Source of the DNA: Mammaliicoccus sciuri
Lineage (GTDB): Bacteria; Bacillota; Bacilli; Staphylococcales; Staphylococcaceae
DNA: 64,000 bases
Assembly (NCBI RefSeq): GCF_025561425.1
Contig: NZ_CP094824.1
Location: forward strand, 2,418,001-2,482,000
Direction: 5' to 3'
Both the position numbers and the translations under genes were made by a program. The notes beneath the pieces were generated by a model, which searched no databases, was not told the origin of the DNA, and worked only from the letters and a program-made list of their open reading frames with translations. Below are positions 9,329 through 17,688 of this stretch, one piece after another. Position 1 is the first letter of the stretch. Each line of letters opens with the position of its first letter.

Positions 9329-9684
9329 TTAGCTTTGGAAAGATTCATACAGATTGAGGTGCTTTAAACTTTCTGCCATATTATGATGAGCTGTGTTGTA
9401 ATTTAAAGTCTTTCTAGGATAGTCATTCATATATTGTTGTATGGCTTTTATGAAGCGTTTTTGAACATTGGATAAATCATGTGCTTTTGGAATAAAACGA
9501 CGAATCATTTTATGTTGGTTTTCACTTGTCCCACGTTCATATGATGAGAATGGATGTGTGAAGTATATTTCTATCATATGGCCAAATTCTTCATACAGCG
9601 ATGCAAATTCTGAACCATTGTCAGATGTGATAGATTTGAAGATTTTTGGTGCTTTTTCGCCTAAGGAGTCAAATAAGTTTTTGG
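9329..9684 (-). pseudogene. IS30 transposase, C-terminal fragment
   Basis: Encodes roughly the last 118 residues of the IS30 transposase (from KNLFDSLGEK), including the second Asp (TSDNGSEF) and the Glu (GTSENQHK) of the DDE triad. It lacks the DNA-binding half and first Asp. Upstream the frame runs on over the inversion joint into the reversed element end, giving a few foreign codons and no proper start. Not expected to be functional. Confidence 0.9.
9671..9682. repeat. 12-bp joint repeat, left copy (IS30 inversion)
   Basis: AAATAAGTTTTT stands exactly where the C-terminal half of copy 1 meets the reversed element end. Its reverse complement stands at 10530-10541, where the inverted N-terminal half meets the left end of copy 2. 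In the intact copy the sequence occurs once, at 11015-11026. The last T may belong to the IS end, so the duplication is 11 or 12 bp. Confidence 0.85.
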
Positions 9685-9788
9685 TGGATTTTATAATCAA
9701 CTTAGCCACCTTTAGACAAAAAAACGCCACGTGAATTTCATGTTATTATTGAGGCTACCAGACCAAATCAATAAAGGAATGAATTCAC

Positions 9789-10565
9789 ATGACACATACT
9801 TATTCTAACATGACAAACCATAAAGGAACACACTTAAGTTATGAAGAACGTGTTCAAATAGAAACACTTAAAAATTTAGGTTTTTCAAATCGTGCAATCG
9901 CGCGTGAATTAGGACGTGCACCTCAAACAATCAATAACGAAATTCATCGAGGAACAACACGTCAAATTAAACGACAAAAACAGCAACATAAAGTCTATGA
10001 ATATGAGACGCAAATTTATTTTTCTTCACTAGGTCAACAACGTTATCGACAAAACAGACAACAATGTGGTGCTCAGCCCTTATGGAAGAAGAACCCATTA
10101 TTTATTCCATGGGCAGATCACCTCATGAAAAAGAAACGCTGGTCACCTGAAGCAGTCGTGGCATATGCTCACAAGGAACAATGTTTTGAAAGAGAAAAAA
10201 TCCCTTCAACAACGACAGTATATGCTTGGATAGATCAACAAATCATGGAAACTAAGAATATTGATCTACTAGAAAAATTAAAAAGACGTCATTCTACTCA
10301 GAATAGCTACCATAATCATCCACACAGTCGAGTGCTCGGTCCAAGTATTGAGACACGTTCTAGTGAAATTGAATCACGTCAGTCTTTTGGTCACTGGGAA
10401 ATAGATACCGTAATAGGAACTAAAGACAAGTCAAAGCCAGTTATCTTAACACTTGTTGAGAGACAAACGCGTTTTGAAATACTAGAAATAATAGAGAGTA
10501 AAAGTGCTGATGCAGTGTCTCACGCATTGAAAAACTTATTTGCGAGGATTTCAAGTTTAAGTTAG
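9789..10565 (+). pseudogene. IS30 transposase, N-terminal fragment (inverted)
   Basis: The first 251 residues are identical to the intact transposase, then the frame enters the left end of the next copy and stops after ARISSLS (258 residues). It keeps the helix-turn-helix region (about 15-55) and the first catalytic Asp (HWEIDTVIG, residue 206) but lacks Asp268 and Glu301. The natural start, upstream region and ribosome binding site are retained, so a DNA-binding, catalytically dead protein could still be made. Confidence 0.9.
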
Positions 10566-11874
10566 CCACCTATAATGACTGAGGTGTACACAAGGGTTAA
10601 CCGTATTCGAACCTGTTGAGGATTGATTGGTTTTAATCAATTAATACTCAACAGGTAACCAAAGCTAAGACTTTAGCTTTGGAAAGATTCATACAGATTG
10701 AGGTGCTTTAAACTTTCTGCCATATTATGATGAGCTGTGTTGTAATTTAAAGTCTTTCTAGGATAGTCATTCATATATTGTTGTATGGCTTTTATGAAGC
10801 GTTTTTGAACATTGGATAAATCATGTGCTTTTGGAATAAAACGACGAATCATTTTATGTTGGTTTTCACTTGTCCCACGTTCATATGATGAGAATGGATG
10901 TGTGAAGTATATTTCTATCATATGGCCAAATTCTTCATACAGCGATGCAAATTCTGAACCATTGTCAGATGTGATAGATTTGAAGATTTTTGGTGCTTTT
11001 TCGCCTAAGGAGTCAAATAAGTTTTTCAATGCGTGAGACACTGCATCAGCACTTTTACTCTCTATTATTTCTAGTATTTCAAAACGCGTTTGTCTCTCAA
11101 CAAGTGTTAAGATAACTGGCTTTGACTTGTCTTTAGTTCCTATTACGGTATCTATTTCCCAGTGACCAAAAGACTGACGTGATTCAATTTCACTAGAACG
11201 TGTCTCAATACTTGGACCGAGCACTCGACTGTGTGGATGATTATGGTAGCTATTCTGAGTAGAATGACGTCTTTTTAATTTTTCTAGTAGATCAATATTC
11301 TTAGTTTCCATGATTTGTTGATCTATCCAAGCATATACTGTCGTTGTTGAAGGGATTTTTTCTCTTTCAAAACATTGTTCCTTGTGAGCATATGCCACGA
11401 CTGCTTCAGGTGACCAGCGTTTCTTTTTCATGAGGTGATCTGCCCATGGAATAAATAATGGGTTCTTCTTCCATAAGGGCTGAGCACCACATTGTTGTCT
11501 GTTTTGTCGATAACGTTGTTGACCTAGTGAAGAAAAATAAATTTGCGTCTCATATTCATAGACTTTATGTTGCTGTTTTTGTCGTTTAATTTGACGTGTT
11601 GTTCCTCGATGAATTTCGTTATTGATTGTTTGAGGTGCACGTCCTAATTCACGCGCGATTGCACGATTTGAAAAACCTAAATTTTTAAGTGTTTCTATTT
11701 GAACACGTTCTTCATAACTTAAGTGTGTTCCTTTATGGTTTGTCATGTTAGAATAAGTATGTGTCATGTGAATTCATTCCTTTATTGATTTGGTCTGGTA
11801 GCCTCAATAATAACATGAAATTCACGTGGCGTTTTTTTGTCTAAAGGTGGCTAAGTTGATTATAAAATCCACCA
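10542..11874 (-). mobile_element. Intact IS30-family insertion sequence
   Basis: A complete 1333-bp element carrying one transposase on the minus strand. The left end begins GCGAGGATTT and the right end closes with AAAATCCACCA; the ends form an imperfect 29-bp inverted repeat. A hairpin made of CCTGTTGAG and CTCAACAGG with inner AATTGATT-type pairing lies between the transposase stop and the left end and may terminate transcription. Confidence 0.9.
10673..11767 (-). CDS. IS30-family transposase
   Basis: A full-length 364-residue DDE transposase. Residues about 15-60 form the HTH (LSYEERVQIE, FSNRAIARELG). The catalytic core runs from about 195 to 350 with Asp206 (EIDTVIG), Asp268 (SDNGSEF) and Glu301 (GTSENQHK), the IS30-typical 33-residue gap between the last two. 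The start ATG lies about 107 bp inside the right end. Family members often join their ends in tandem dimers, which is relevant to the rearrangement next to it. Confidence 0.95.
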   Translation of the reverse strand: MTHTYSNMTNHKGTHLSYEERVQIETLKNLGFSNRAIARELGRAPQTINNEIHRGTTRQIKRQKQQHKVYEYETQIYFSSLGQQRYRQNRQQCGAQPLWKKNPLFIPWADHLMKKKRWSPEAVVAYAHKEQCFEREKIPSTTTVYAWIDQQIMETKNIDLLEKLKRRHSTQNSYHNHPHSRVLGPSIETRSSEIESRQSFGHWEIDTVIGTKDKSKPVILTLVERQTRFEILEIIESKSADAVSHALKNLFDSLGEKAPKIFKSITSDNGSEFASLYEEFGHMIEIYFTHPFSSYERGTSENQHKMIRRFIPKAHDLSNVQKRFIKAIQQYMNDYPRKTLNYNTAHHNMAESLKHLNLYESFQS

Positions 11875-13150
11875 ATATGATTATATTGATAATATGTCAT
11901 ATTTAAATAGAAATGAAACTGCCGTTGTCCATAATAGTATGTACAATCGATCAAATAATTTAATAGTCGCTTAAACTTATCTTCAAACACTTCTAAATTT
12001 TCATTTCTAGACAAATTTAATTCAAACGAAATCTCAAATTGATGCTCTAACGAGAAAGAAAACATTTGATGCATCAATCTATTACTTTCAAAATTCGAAT
12101 CGTTTAAAAGTTCATTAATTAAGTGATGCGAAAACAATAAACCGTATTGCCCAATTTCTCTTCTCATCGTTAATAACTTTAATTGCTGAAAATTATTAGT
12201 TAGTGTTTCGATGTTTCTGATATATATTAATAAATTTGATGTTGGGAGCTTTGATGTTAATTGAGCATCTAAATGAATATCTAAACTAATATAATCTGCA
12301 ACATTATTTGTTAAATCTTTAAGTCGATGAGCTATCTTATTTAAATTTCCAATAAGGTTCGTCCTTTTATTATTAAATGGGTAAAACTGATCATTTGTAA
12401 GTTGCTTTCGATATTTTGCAGGCGTTATATGATACTTATCTCTAAAACTCGCTATAAAATTTGATTCATACGCAAAACCATTATCCCCTGCAATTTGTGT
12501 AATAGATTTCTTTGAATAGATCAAGTCAAATATCGCATATGATAAACGAATACTTTTTCTAAGTTCTCTATATTTCATATCCGTTATTTCTTCTAGATTT
12601 TCTGAAAACCATCTCACTGATAAAATACAATTCGTCGCAACTTCAGCTATATATAATTTCTCTTTATAATGGTCATGCATATAATTGATTGCTTTATGTA
12701 TATCGTTGTTTAAATAATAATCATGATCTTCATCTACAATTCTATATAATCGTAATGTCATCATTAATTGCTTGATTGTATTAAACACATTTGTATTCAT
12801 GTCATTTTTATATTTAATGTAATTGGCGAGTACCTTATTCATATAATACTTAAGAACACTGGTATCAAGTTTATCTACATCAATATAGTACTTTTTCTCA
12901 AATTGAAAGAAATAATCAAGTTCACATCTAGATAAATACAAGCAGGCTATAACAGTATCTTCATTGGAATAAATACGATAATGTTCCAAATCATTAATGA
13001 TAACAATATCATTTGTTTGATAAATTTCTTTTTTCCATTGATATAAATCTTACTACTTCCTTCTATTACAAATAGTAGTAATAACCCCATATTAAAATCA
13101 GATTGAATATTTAAAGGTTGATAAATTTTTAAATTACTATCATATAACAT
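11875..13150 (-). pseudogene. AraC-family regulator (Rsp/Rbf-like), frameshifted and truncated
   Basis: A cupin-like N-terminus starts at 13150 (ATG). After a run of six A near 13031-13036 (minus strand) the sense continues one frame over; a seventh A would restore it. The second part carries two AraC HTH motifs (about 12380-12700, with YIAEVATNCILSVRWFS and SITQIAGDNGFAYESNFIASF). It then enters the long C-terminal domain seen in staphylococcal Rsp and Rbf, which are about 700 residues long, and runs into the IS30 end after only about 420 codons in all. No remainder is seen beyond the IS cluster. Rsp and Rbf regulate surface proteins and biofilm; this copy should be inactive. Confidence 0.8.
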
Positions 13151-13488
13151 GTCAAACAGCTCAATTCCTTATGAAACATCTTTATTTACTTTTCATGATA
13201 ATTATAATTCAACAAATATTACTAAAAATACTTTATTCTTGACTTTTTATTATGAAATTTTGTACTTATTTTAATCCTTCAGATGCAATATTCTTTTGTT
13301 TATTCGATATAATTTTTCGTATTATTATCCAAAGTCAATTATTTTATTATGTCTTAAATATTACAAACGTGTAACAAAGAATCGTGTTCAATACCTAAAA
13401 ATGCTTAAAAACATTGATATTATAACGTTCTTTATTCAGTGTAAAATGTTCGGAATTATTACATGAAATCTTTAGATATTTAAATTAA

Positions 13489-13505
13489 ATTACAAAGCTT
13501 TAACA
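13489..13505 (-). promoter_or_regulatory. WalR-type box upstream of ssaA
   Basis: ATTACA-N5-TTAACA reads on the minus strand as TGTTAA-N5-TGTAAT, a full match to the WalR consensus TGTWAH-N5-TGTWAH. WalKR controls cell-wall hydrolases, including ssaA, in S. aureus. It lies about 130 bp upstream of the start codon. Confidence 0.6.
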
Positions 13506-13588
13506 TTCAACACAAACTAAACTATTTCTGATAAAGTAGGTTTTGTTGATTAACAGCGAAGAAAAAACTTATTAGAAAAAAAACATAA

Positions 13589-13601
13589 AACATATACGAA
13601 A
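13589..13601 (+). repeat. Leader 13-mer shared by both ssaA genes (copy 1)
   Basis: AACATATACGAAA lies 36 nt before the ssaA start; the identical 13-mer is at 16212-16224, 20 nt before the second paralogue. It may be part of the mRNA leader or a regulatory element. Confidence 0.5.
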
Positions 13602-13637
13602 AATTATTTTTAAATTATCTAGGAGGATTTATTTATT

Positions 13638-14417
13638 ATGAAGAAAATCGCAACAGCAGCAATCGCAACAGCAGGAATCGCAACATTTATGGCACATGAC
13701 GCAGATGCAGCAGAAAATACACAAGGATATAATCCAAACGATCCATATTCTTATTCTTACAGTTACACAATTGACCAACAAGGTAACTACCACTACACTT
13801 GGGAAGGTAACTGGAATCCATCATCTCATTACGGTTACCAAGCTCAACAACAAGTAGCAACTAACACTGCTTCTTCAAATAACGAAGCAGCTTCAAATAC
13901 AAATTATTCACAACCAGCATTCAATGCTGCACCAAATGGTGGTGGTTTAGGAGATTCTCATAACACATCTTCAAACCAAAACAATGTTCGTGTAACAACT
14001 ACACAAGCACCATCAACTAGCAACCATACAGCAACTACATCAAACTCAAGTTCAAATGTAAGCACTACAACTACATCAACTTCTCGCCCATCAACTGGCG
14101 GAGGAGCTAACTTATACACTGTAGGACAATGTACTTACTATGCATTCAGCAAACGTCCTGACTTAGGTAGCACTTGGGGAAATGCTAATAACTGGGCTAA
14201 CGCAGCAGCACAATCTGGTTACACAGTAAATAACAACCCATCTGCAGGTTCAATATTACAAACTACAGCTGGTGGATACGGTCACGTAGCTTACGTTGAT
14301 AAAGTAAACTCTGACGGTTCTATCCAAGTTTCTGAAATGAACTACCAAGGTGTTGGTATTGTTTCAACTCGTACAATCTCAGCTTCAGCAGCTAGTTCTT
14401 ACAACTACATTCACTAA
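13638..14417 (+). CDS. ssaA: SsaA-family secreted CHAP-domain cell-wall hydrolase (long form)
   Basis: A 259-residue secreted protein. The signal peptide (KK, then alanine-rich) ends about residue 24 (ADA). Residues 30-150 are a low-complexity Ser/Thr/Asn/Gln/Tyr-rich region. The CHAP amidase domain spans about 155-259, with catalytic Cys165 (GQCTYYAF) and His216 (GYGHVAYV) and the family ending [13 protein letters not shown]. SsaA proteins cut peptidoglycan peptide bridges or amide bonds during growth. The ribosome binding site is TAGGAGGAT. It has its own terminator and a WalR-type box upstream. A shorter paralogue lies at 16245. Confidence 0.92.
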   Translation: MKKIATAAIATAGIATFMAHDADAAENTQGYNPNDPYSYSYSYTIDQQGNYHYTWEGNWNPSSHYGYQAQQQVATNTASSNNEAASNTNYSQPAFNAAPNGGGLGDSHNTSSNQNNVRVTTTQAPSTSNHTATTSNSSSNVSTTTTSTSRPSTGGGANLYTVGQCTYYAFSKRPDLGSTWGNANNWANAAAQSGYTVNNNPSAGSILQTTAGGYGHVAYVDKVNSDGSIQVSEMNYQGVGIVSTRTISASAASSYNYIH

Positions 14418-14430
14418 GGTGAATATAAAT

Positions 14431-14465
14431 AAAAAAGAGCAATCGCTATGATTGCTCTTTTTTTT
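14431..14465. terminator. Bidirectional terminator between ssaA and nhaC
   Basis: A 14-bp stem (AAAAAAGAGCAATC/GATTGCTCTTTTTT) with a 5-nt loop, flanked by A and T runs, between convergent genes. Confidence 0.9.
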
Positions 14466-15864
14466 ATGCATTTGTTTTTACTTTTTTGATACCGATTCCT
14501 GTTATACCATAAAATGCTGCAAAGAACACACATAGATAACATGGAACAGCCCACCAGAAGAAATCTCCTAATGAAACATGTAATAAATCACGATAGTATA
14601 TACCAGATGTTCCCCAAGGGATAAATGGTAACACCATTGTTCCACAATCTTCTAGCGTTCTTGATAAGTTTACACGATCTAAATTACGTTCATTATACAT
14701 GTCCATTAACAATACACCTATCATAATAATCACGACAGATGCAACACCAGCAGCAAACACAAGAATTAAACTTCCCGCTATCGTAACTAATATCAGATGT
14801 GAATCTTTAGAAACTTTACTAGATATTGTCGTTAAAATAACTTTTAAACTGCCAGATGCTTCTACAATACCCGCAAATGCATAACCACAAAAAATCGTTA
14901 CAACAATTTGAGTCATACTCATAATGCCACCACGCTGTAACAGTTCTACCATTGAACTTGACACATCACTTTCAGATAACCCTGTCATATTAATATTGAA
15001 ACCTTGCATTGTTACATTAAATGCATCTACTATTTCAAATCCATTATTGAACACACCTACAAATATTGCGACTAAACTGGATAATAACATCATCGGCACA
15101 GTTGGTTTTCCTATACTAATACCTAAGACGATAACAATGACTGGTACCCATACCCAAAAGTTTAAATTAAAAGCTGTTTCAATATTACTTAGCAGTTCAT
15201 TTATTCTTTTGCTTTCTACATCTTTAGCATCAAATTGTAAGCCTGCTATAAACCATACAATAAGCCCAATAATTGATGCAGGTATTGTCGTCCACATCAT
15301 ATGTTGAATATGTTTAAAGATATTTACTTTCGTTACTAATGCAGCTAAATTTGTCGTATCAGAAAGTGGTGACATTTTATCTCCAAACACACCACCTGCT
15401 ATTACAACACCTGCAACCATACCTATTGGAATATTCATCTCCTTCGCAATCGCCATTAACGCTATACCAGCAGTTCCTACTGATCCCCACGCAGTACCTG
15501 TTGCGACAGATGTAACGGCTGTTATGAAAAATGCAGTCACTAAAAAGTATGTCGGATTGATCGTTTCTAAACCATAATAAATTAAAGCAGGTACAGTGCC
15601 TGAATACATCCATGTACCAATTAAAATTCCGACTGCAAATATTATGTATATAGCTGGCATTGCAGTTGCTATCCTCTTTGTAATACCATCTTGTAAGTCT
15701 TCCCAAGTTAAGCCTACTCTAATGGCTATAAAGCTCGCATAAACCGCTGCAATAATTAATAAAGGCTGAATTGGATAATGTAAAATCCCAAAACCAATCA
15801 ATACGACTAGCCCCATAAATAAAATCGTAGAAATTGCTTCAAATAAAGTTGGTAATCTCTTCAT
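14464..15864 (-). CDS. NhaC-family Na+/H+ antiporter
   Basis: A 466-residue integral membrane protein of the NhaC ion-transporter family with about 12 hydrophobic segments. Family motifs include ATGTAWGSVGTAGIAL near 120-135, GGVFGDKMSPLSDTTNLAA near 157-175 and the C-terminal DCGTMVLPFIPWGTSG near 406-421. It exchanges sodium (or, in some family members, other ion or organic-acid pairs) for protons. The ribosome binding site GAAGGGGG is strong. It lies between two ssaA paralogues and converges on the first. A second NhaC protein is encoded at 40580. Confidence 0.88.
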   Translation of the reverse strand: MKRLPTLFEAISTILFMGLVVLIGFGILHYPIQPLLIIAAVYASFIAIRVGLTWEDLQDGITKRIATAMPAIYIIFAVGILIGTWMYSGTVPALIYYGLETINPTYFLVTAFFITAVTSVATGTAWGSVGTAGIALMAIAKEMNIPIGMVAGVVIAGGVFGDKMSPLSDTTNLAALVTKVNIFKHIQHMMWTTIPASIIGLIVWFIAGLQFDAKDVESKRINELLSNIETAFNLNFWVWVPVIVIVLGISIGKPTVPMMLLSSLVAIFVGVFNNGFEIVDAFNVTMQGFNINMTGLSESDVSSSMVELLQRGGIMSMTQIVVTIFCGYAFAGIVEASGSLKVILTTISSKVSKDSHLILVTIAGSLILVFAAGVASVVIIMIGVLLMDMYNERNLDRVNLSRTLEDCGTMVLPFIPWGTSGIYYRDLLHVSLGDFFWWAVPCYLCVFFAAFYGITGIGIKKVKTNA

Positions 15865-16128
15865 ATAATGCCCCCTTCAATATACTTAGATAACTAACCA
15901 TATTATTTGATATATGAAAAAAGTAGTCGCAAATAATTTGCTAACTACTCTTTTTCAGTGTTTTAATCCTTAACATAAATATTACAAACAAATGACATTA
16001 ATTTTCTAAAAATTCACCGTAAAACCTTATATTATAGGTATATTTTCTATATTACTGTTTGTCATAATTGGTCAAAAATATTACTAAAATATTGTATCTG
16101 ATTATGATTAAGTAACAACTGTATGAAA

Positions 16129-16140
16129 ACACACACACAC
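16129..16140. repeat. (AC)6 dinucleotide run in ssaA paralogue promoter region
   Basis: Six AC units about 105 bp upstream of the second ssaA start. Such a run can vary in length by slippage; whether it affects expression is unknown. Confidence 0.6.
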
Positions 16141-16211
16141 ATAAAAACTTCTGTTAAAGTATTATTTGTCGTCGGAAAACGACACAAACAAAACTAAAAT
16201 TTAAATTTAAA

Positions 16212-16224
16212 AACATATACGAAA
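16212..16224 (+). repeat. Leader 13-mer shared by both ssaA genes (copy 2)
   Basis: Identical to AACATATACGAAA at 13589-13601, again shortly upstream of the ribosome binding site. Confidence 0.5.
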
Positions 16225-16244
16225 TTTACGGAGGATTATTTATA

Positions 16245-16805
16245 ATGAAAAAATTAACAGCATTCGCAGTATTATCTACGGGATTAGCAACAACAATAAT
16301 TGGAAATGGTGAAGCTTCAGCAGACACTTTCAATAACGCTCAAGCTCCAGTTCAAAACCAAACTCAAACTCAAAACTTTAACTATACTAATAACTATAGC
16401 CAAAATTACAACACTTCAAACATGAGTCAATCATTTACATCATCAGTAACACAAACTGCAACTCAAACTACAAGTTCATCAGCTAACTTATACACTGCTG
16501 GACAATGTACTTATTATGTATTTGATAAAAGACAAGCAGCTGGAGAACCAATTAGCTCAACTTGGGGAAATGCTAACCAATGGGCAGCAAACGCAGCAGC
16601 AGATGGTTACACTGTAAATAACACACCTAAAAAAGGTTCAATCTTACAATCAACAGCTGGTGCTTACGGTCACGTAGCATACGTTGAAAATGTAAACTCT
16701 GACGGTAGCGTTGAAGTTTCTGAAATGAACTACCAAGGTGTAGGTGTCGTATCAACTCGTACTATCTCAGCTTCAGAAGCTGGTTCTTACAACTACATTC
16801 ACTAA
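16245..16805 (+). CDS. SsaA-family secreted CHAP-domain cell-wall hydrolase (short form)
   Basis: A 186-residue secreted protein. The signal peptide ends near residue 26 (ASA). A short Gln/Asn/Thr-rich spacer (27-78) is followed by a CHAP domain (79-186) with Cys88 (GQCTYYVF) and His143 (AYGHVAYV). The CHAP domain is closely similar to that of the gene at 13638, while the spacer is 70-80 residues shorter, so the pair are paralogues. The ribosome binding site is GGAGGAT. It probably has the same wall-lytic role; an imperfect structured repeat and a terminator follow it. Confidence 0.9.
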   Translation: MKKLTAFAVLSTGLATTIIGNGEASADTFNNAQAPVQNQTQTQNFNYTNNYSQNYNTSNMSQSFTSSVTQTATQTTSSSANLYTAGQCTYYVFDKRQAAGEPISSTWGNANQWAANAAADGYTVNNTPKKGSILQSTAGAYGHVAYVENVNSDGSVEVSEMNYQGVGVVSTRTISASEAGSYNYIH

Positions 16806-16832
16806 GATTAATTGAATATCATGTATAAGGGA

Positions 16833-16946
16833 GCGGGACAGAAATCTAATTTGTATAAAAAGATTTCGTAGTCCCGCCCCGGCAAGGATGACTAGAGTTG
16901 AAAAAAGCTTGGTACAAGCGTATTTCGGGTTCAGTCATCTACTGCC
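16833..16946. ncRNA. Structured intergenic element with two long hairpins
   Basis: First hairpin: GCGGGAC (16833-16839) pairs with GTCCCGC (16871-16877), and inside it GAAATCT pairs with AGATTTC. Second hairpin: GGCA plus GATGACT (16881-16893) pairs with AGTCATC plus TGCC (16933-16946), with a nested GCTTG/CAAGC stem at 16907-16919. Such GGGACAGAAAT...GTCCC elements recur between genes in staphylococcal genomes as I recall. It may be a repeat, a small RNA or a 3' processing element; I cannot decide. Confidence 0.4.
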
Positions 16947-16956
16947 AAGATACTAT

Positions 16957-16996
16957 AAGAGGCTAAGACATTACATTATGTCGCGGCCTCTTTTTA
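16957..16996 (+). terminator. Terminator downstream of the structured element
   Basis: AAGAGGC and GACAT pair with ATGTC and GCCTCTT around a 6-nt loop with a few mismatched bases, followed by a T run. Confidence 0.75.
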
Positions 16997-17079
16997 TTTA
17001 TAAAATAATTAATTTATATTATTGATTGGCGGCATCGGTAAAAAAATGTATACTTGAATTAAGTTAGGAGGGATTATAC

Positions 17080-17469
17080 ATGAGTGAAAACGAACAAAAT
17101 CCATTTCAATAAACTTCAACACATTCAACATATGAAGACGTATCACAACACATTGATACAACTGATGATGATAGATTATTCGGTATGCTTATATACTTAA
17201 CAAGTTTCTTTGCTTCATTCTTTGCGCCACTTATCATTTGGTTAATTAAAAGAGAGAACTCTCCATTCGTTGATAGAATCGGTAAAGATTATTTAAACTT
17301 CTTTATTTCATATACGATTTGGGGATTCGTTGCTACCCTATTATGTTTAATATTAGTAGGCTTTATTTTATTAGCTATTTTAGCTTTTGTCTTTACGGTT
17401 ATTGGTGCTATCAAAGCATACAATGGAGAAACTTATTTACCACCATTATCAATACGTATGATCAAATAA
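17080..17469 (+). pseudogene. DUF4870 membrane protein gene with in-frame stop at codon 11
   Basis: ATG at 17080 with AGGAGG upstream opens MSENEQNPFQ and then meets TAA at 17110-17112. The same frame continues without another stop to 17469, first with an acidic segment (HIDTTDDDRLFGML) and then three hydrophobic segments typical of DUF4870 proteins (APLIIWLIKRE near the first helix, YNGETY near the end). A change of CAA to TAA would explain it. Restart inside the frame at the ATG at 17185 would lose the acidic start and has no ribosome binding site. Function of the family unknown. Confidence 0.8.
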
Positions 17470-17506
17470 CACTTTCAATTTTTGGAAGTGTTATTATTCT
17501 TTTTTA
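17466..17506 (+). terminator. Terminator of the DUF4870 gene
   Basis: ATAACACTT pairs with AAGTGTTAT around a short AT loop, followed by a T-rich run. Confidence 0.7.
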
Positions 17507-17550
17507 TAGTAAAACTGATTAAATACTAAAATTAAATTTCGTGATAGAAT

Positions 17551-17584
17551 GACGTATACTCTTATAATCTTAAGAGTGACGTAT
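17551..17584. promoter_or_regulatory. Inverted repeat flanked by direct GACGTAT repeats upstream of the symporter gene
   Basis: ACTCTTA (17558-17564) and TAAGAGT (17571-17577) form an inverted repeat that contains TATAAT at its centre. It is flanked on both sides by the direct repeat GACGTAT (17551-17557 and 17578-17584). It could be an operator over a -10 box about 130 bp before the symporter start. The regulator is unknown. Confidence 0.4.
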
Positions 17585-17688
17585 TTTATAAATCCCCTTT
17601 TTAAACGTTATTTGTGCAGTTCCATTTTTATGGAAAGGCATAATTTTTTTGTACTTTATCACTACAGTGCTTTAAAGGAGGAGTTTTT

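Larger units (their letters stand above)
9198..11874. mobile_element. Rearranged IS30-family tandem (two copies, one half-inverted)
   Basis: The segment is two IS30-family copies of 1333 bp plus 11 bp (2677 bp in all). Its outer ends carry imperfect 29-bp inverted repeats sharing the block TTAGCCACC, and it is flanked by a possible 3-bp target duplication ATA (9195-9197 and 11875-11877), within the usual IS30 range. Copy 2 (10542-11874) is intact. Copy 1 is split: its 3' half (9198-9682) is in place and its 5' half (9683-10541) is inverted. The halves are identical to copy 2 wherever I compared them, so the event is recent. It interrupts or borders the AraC-like gene. Confidence 0.9.
13151..13637. 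other. AT-rich intergenic region upstream of ssaA
   Basis: About 490 bp without a gene, very AT-rich. It holds the start-side region of the broken AraC gene, a palindromic TTACA/TGTAA pair near 13362-13377, a WalR-type box at 13489-13505 and the leader 13-mer at 13589-13601. No small ORF with a ribosome binding site was seen. Confidence 0.6.
15865..16244. other. Intergenic region between nhaC and the second ssaA
   Basis: 380 bp, strongly AT-rich. It holds isolated WalR-like half sites (for example ATTACA near 15980 and TGTTAA near 16152) but no full box, a six-unit AC dinucleotide run at 16129-16140, and the leader 13-mer at 16212-16224. The divergent nhaC and ssaA promoters must lie here. 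Confidence 0.5.

Noticed and set aside
9329-9730. A genuine 133-residue IS protein
   Set aside because: Its first residues are read from the reversed IS end across the inversion joint, and no ribosome binding site precedes it.
16129-16140. Phase-variable switch of the second ssaA gene by the AC run
   Set aside because: Only six units and over 100 bp from the start; too short and distant to claim as a switch.
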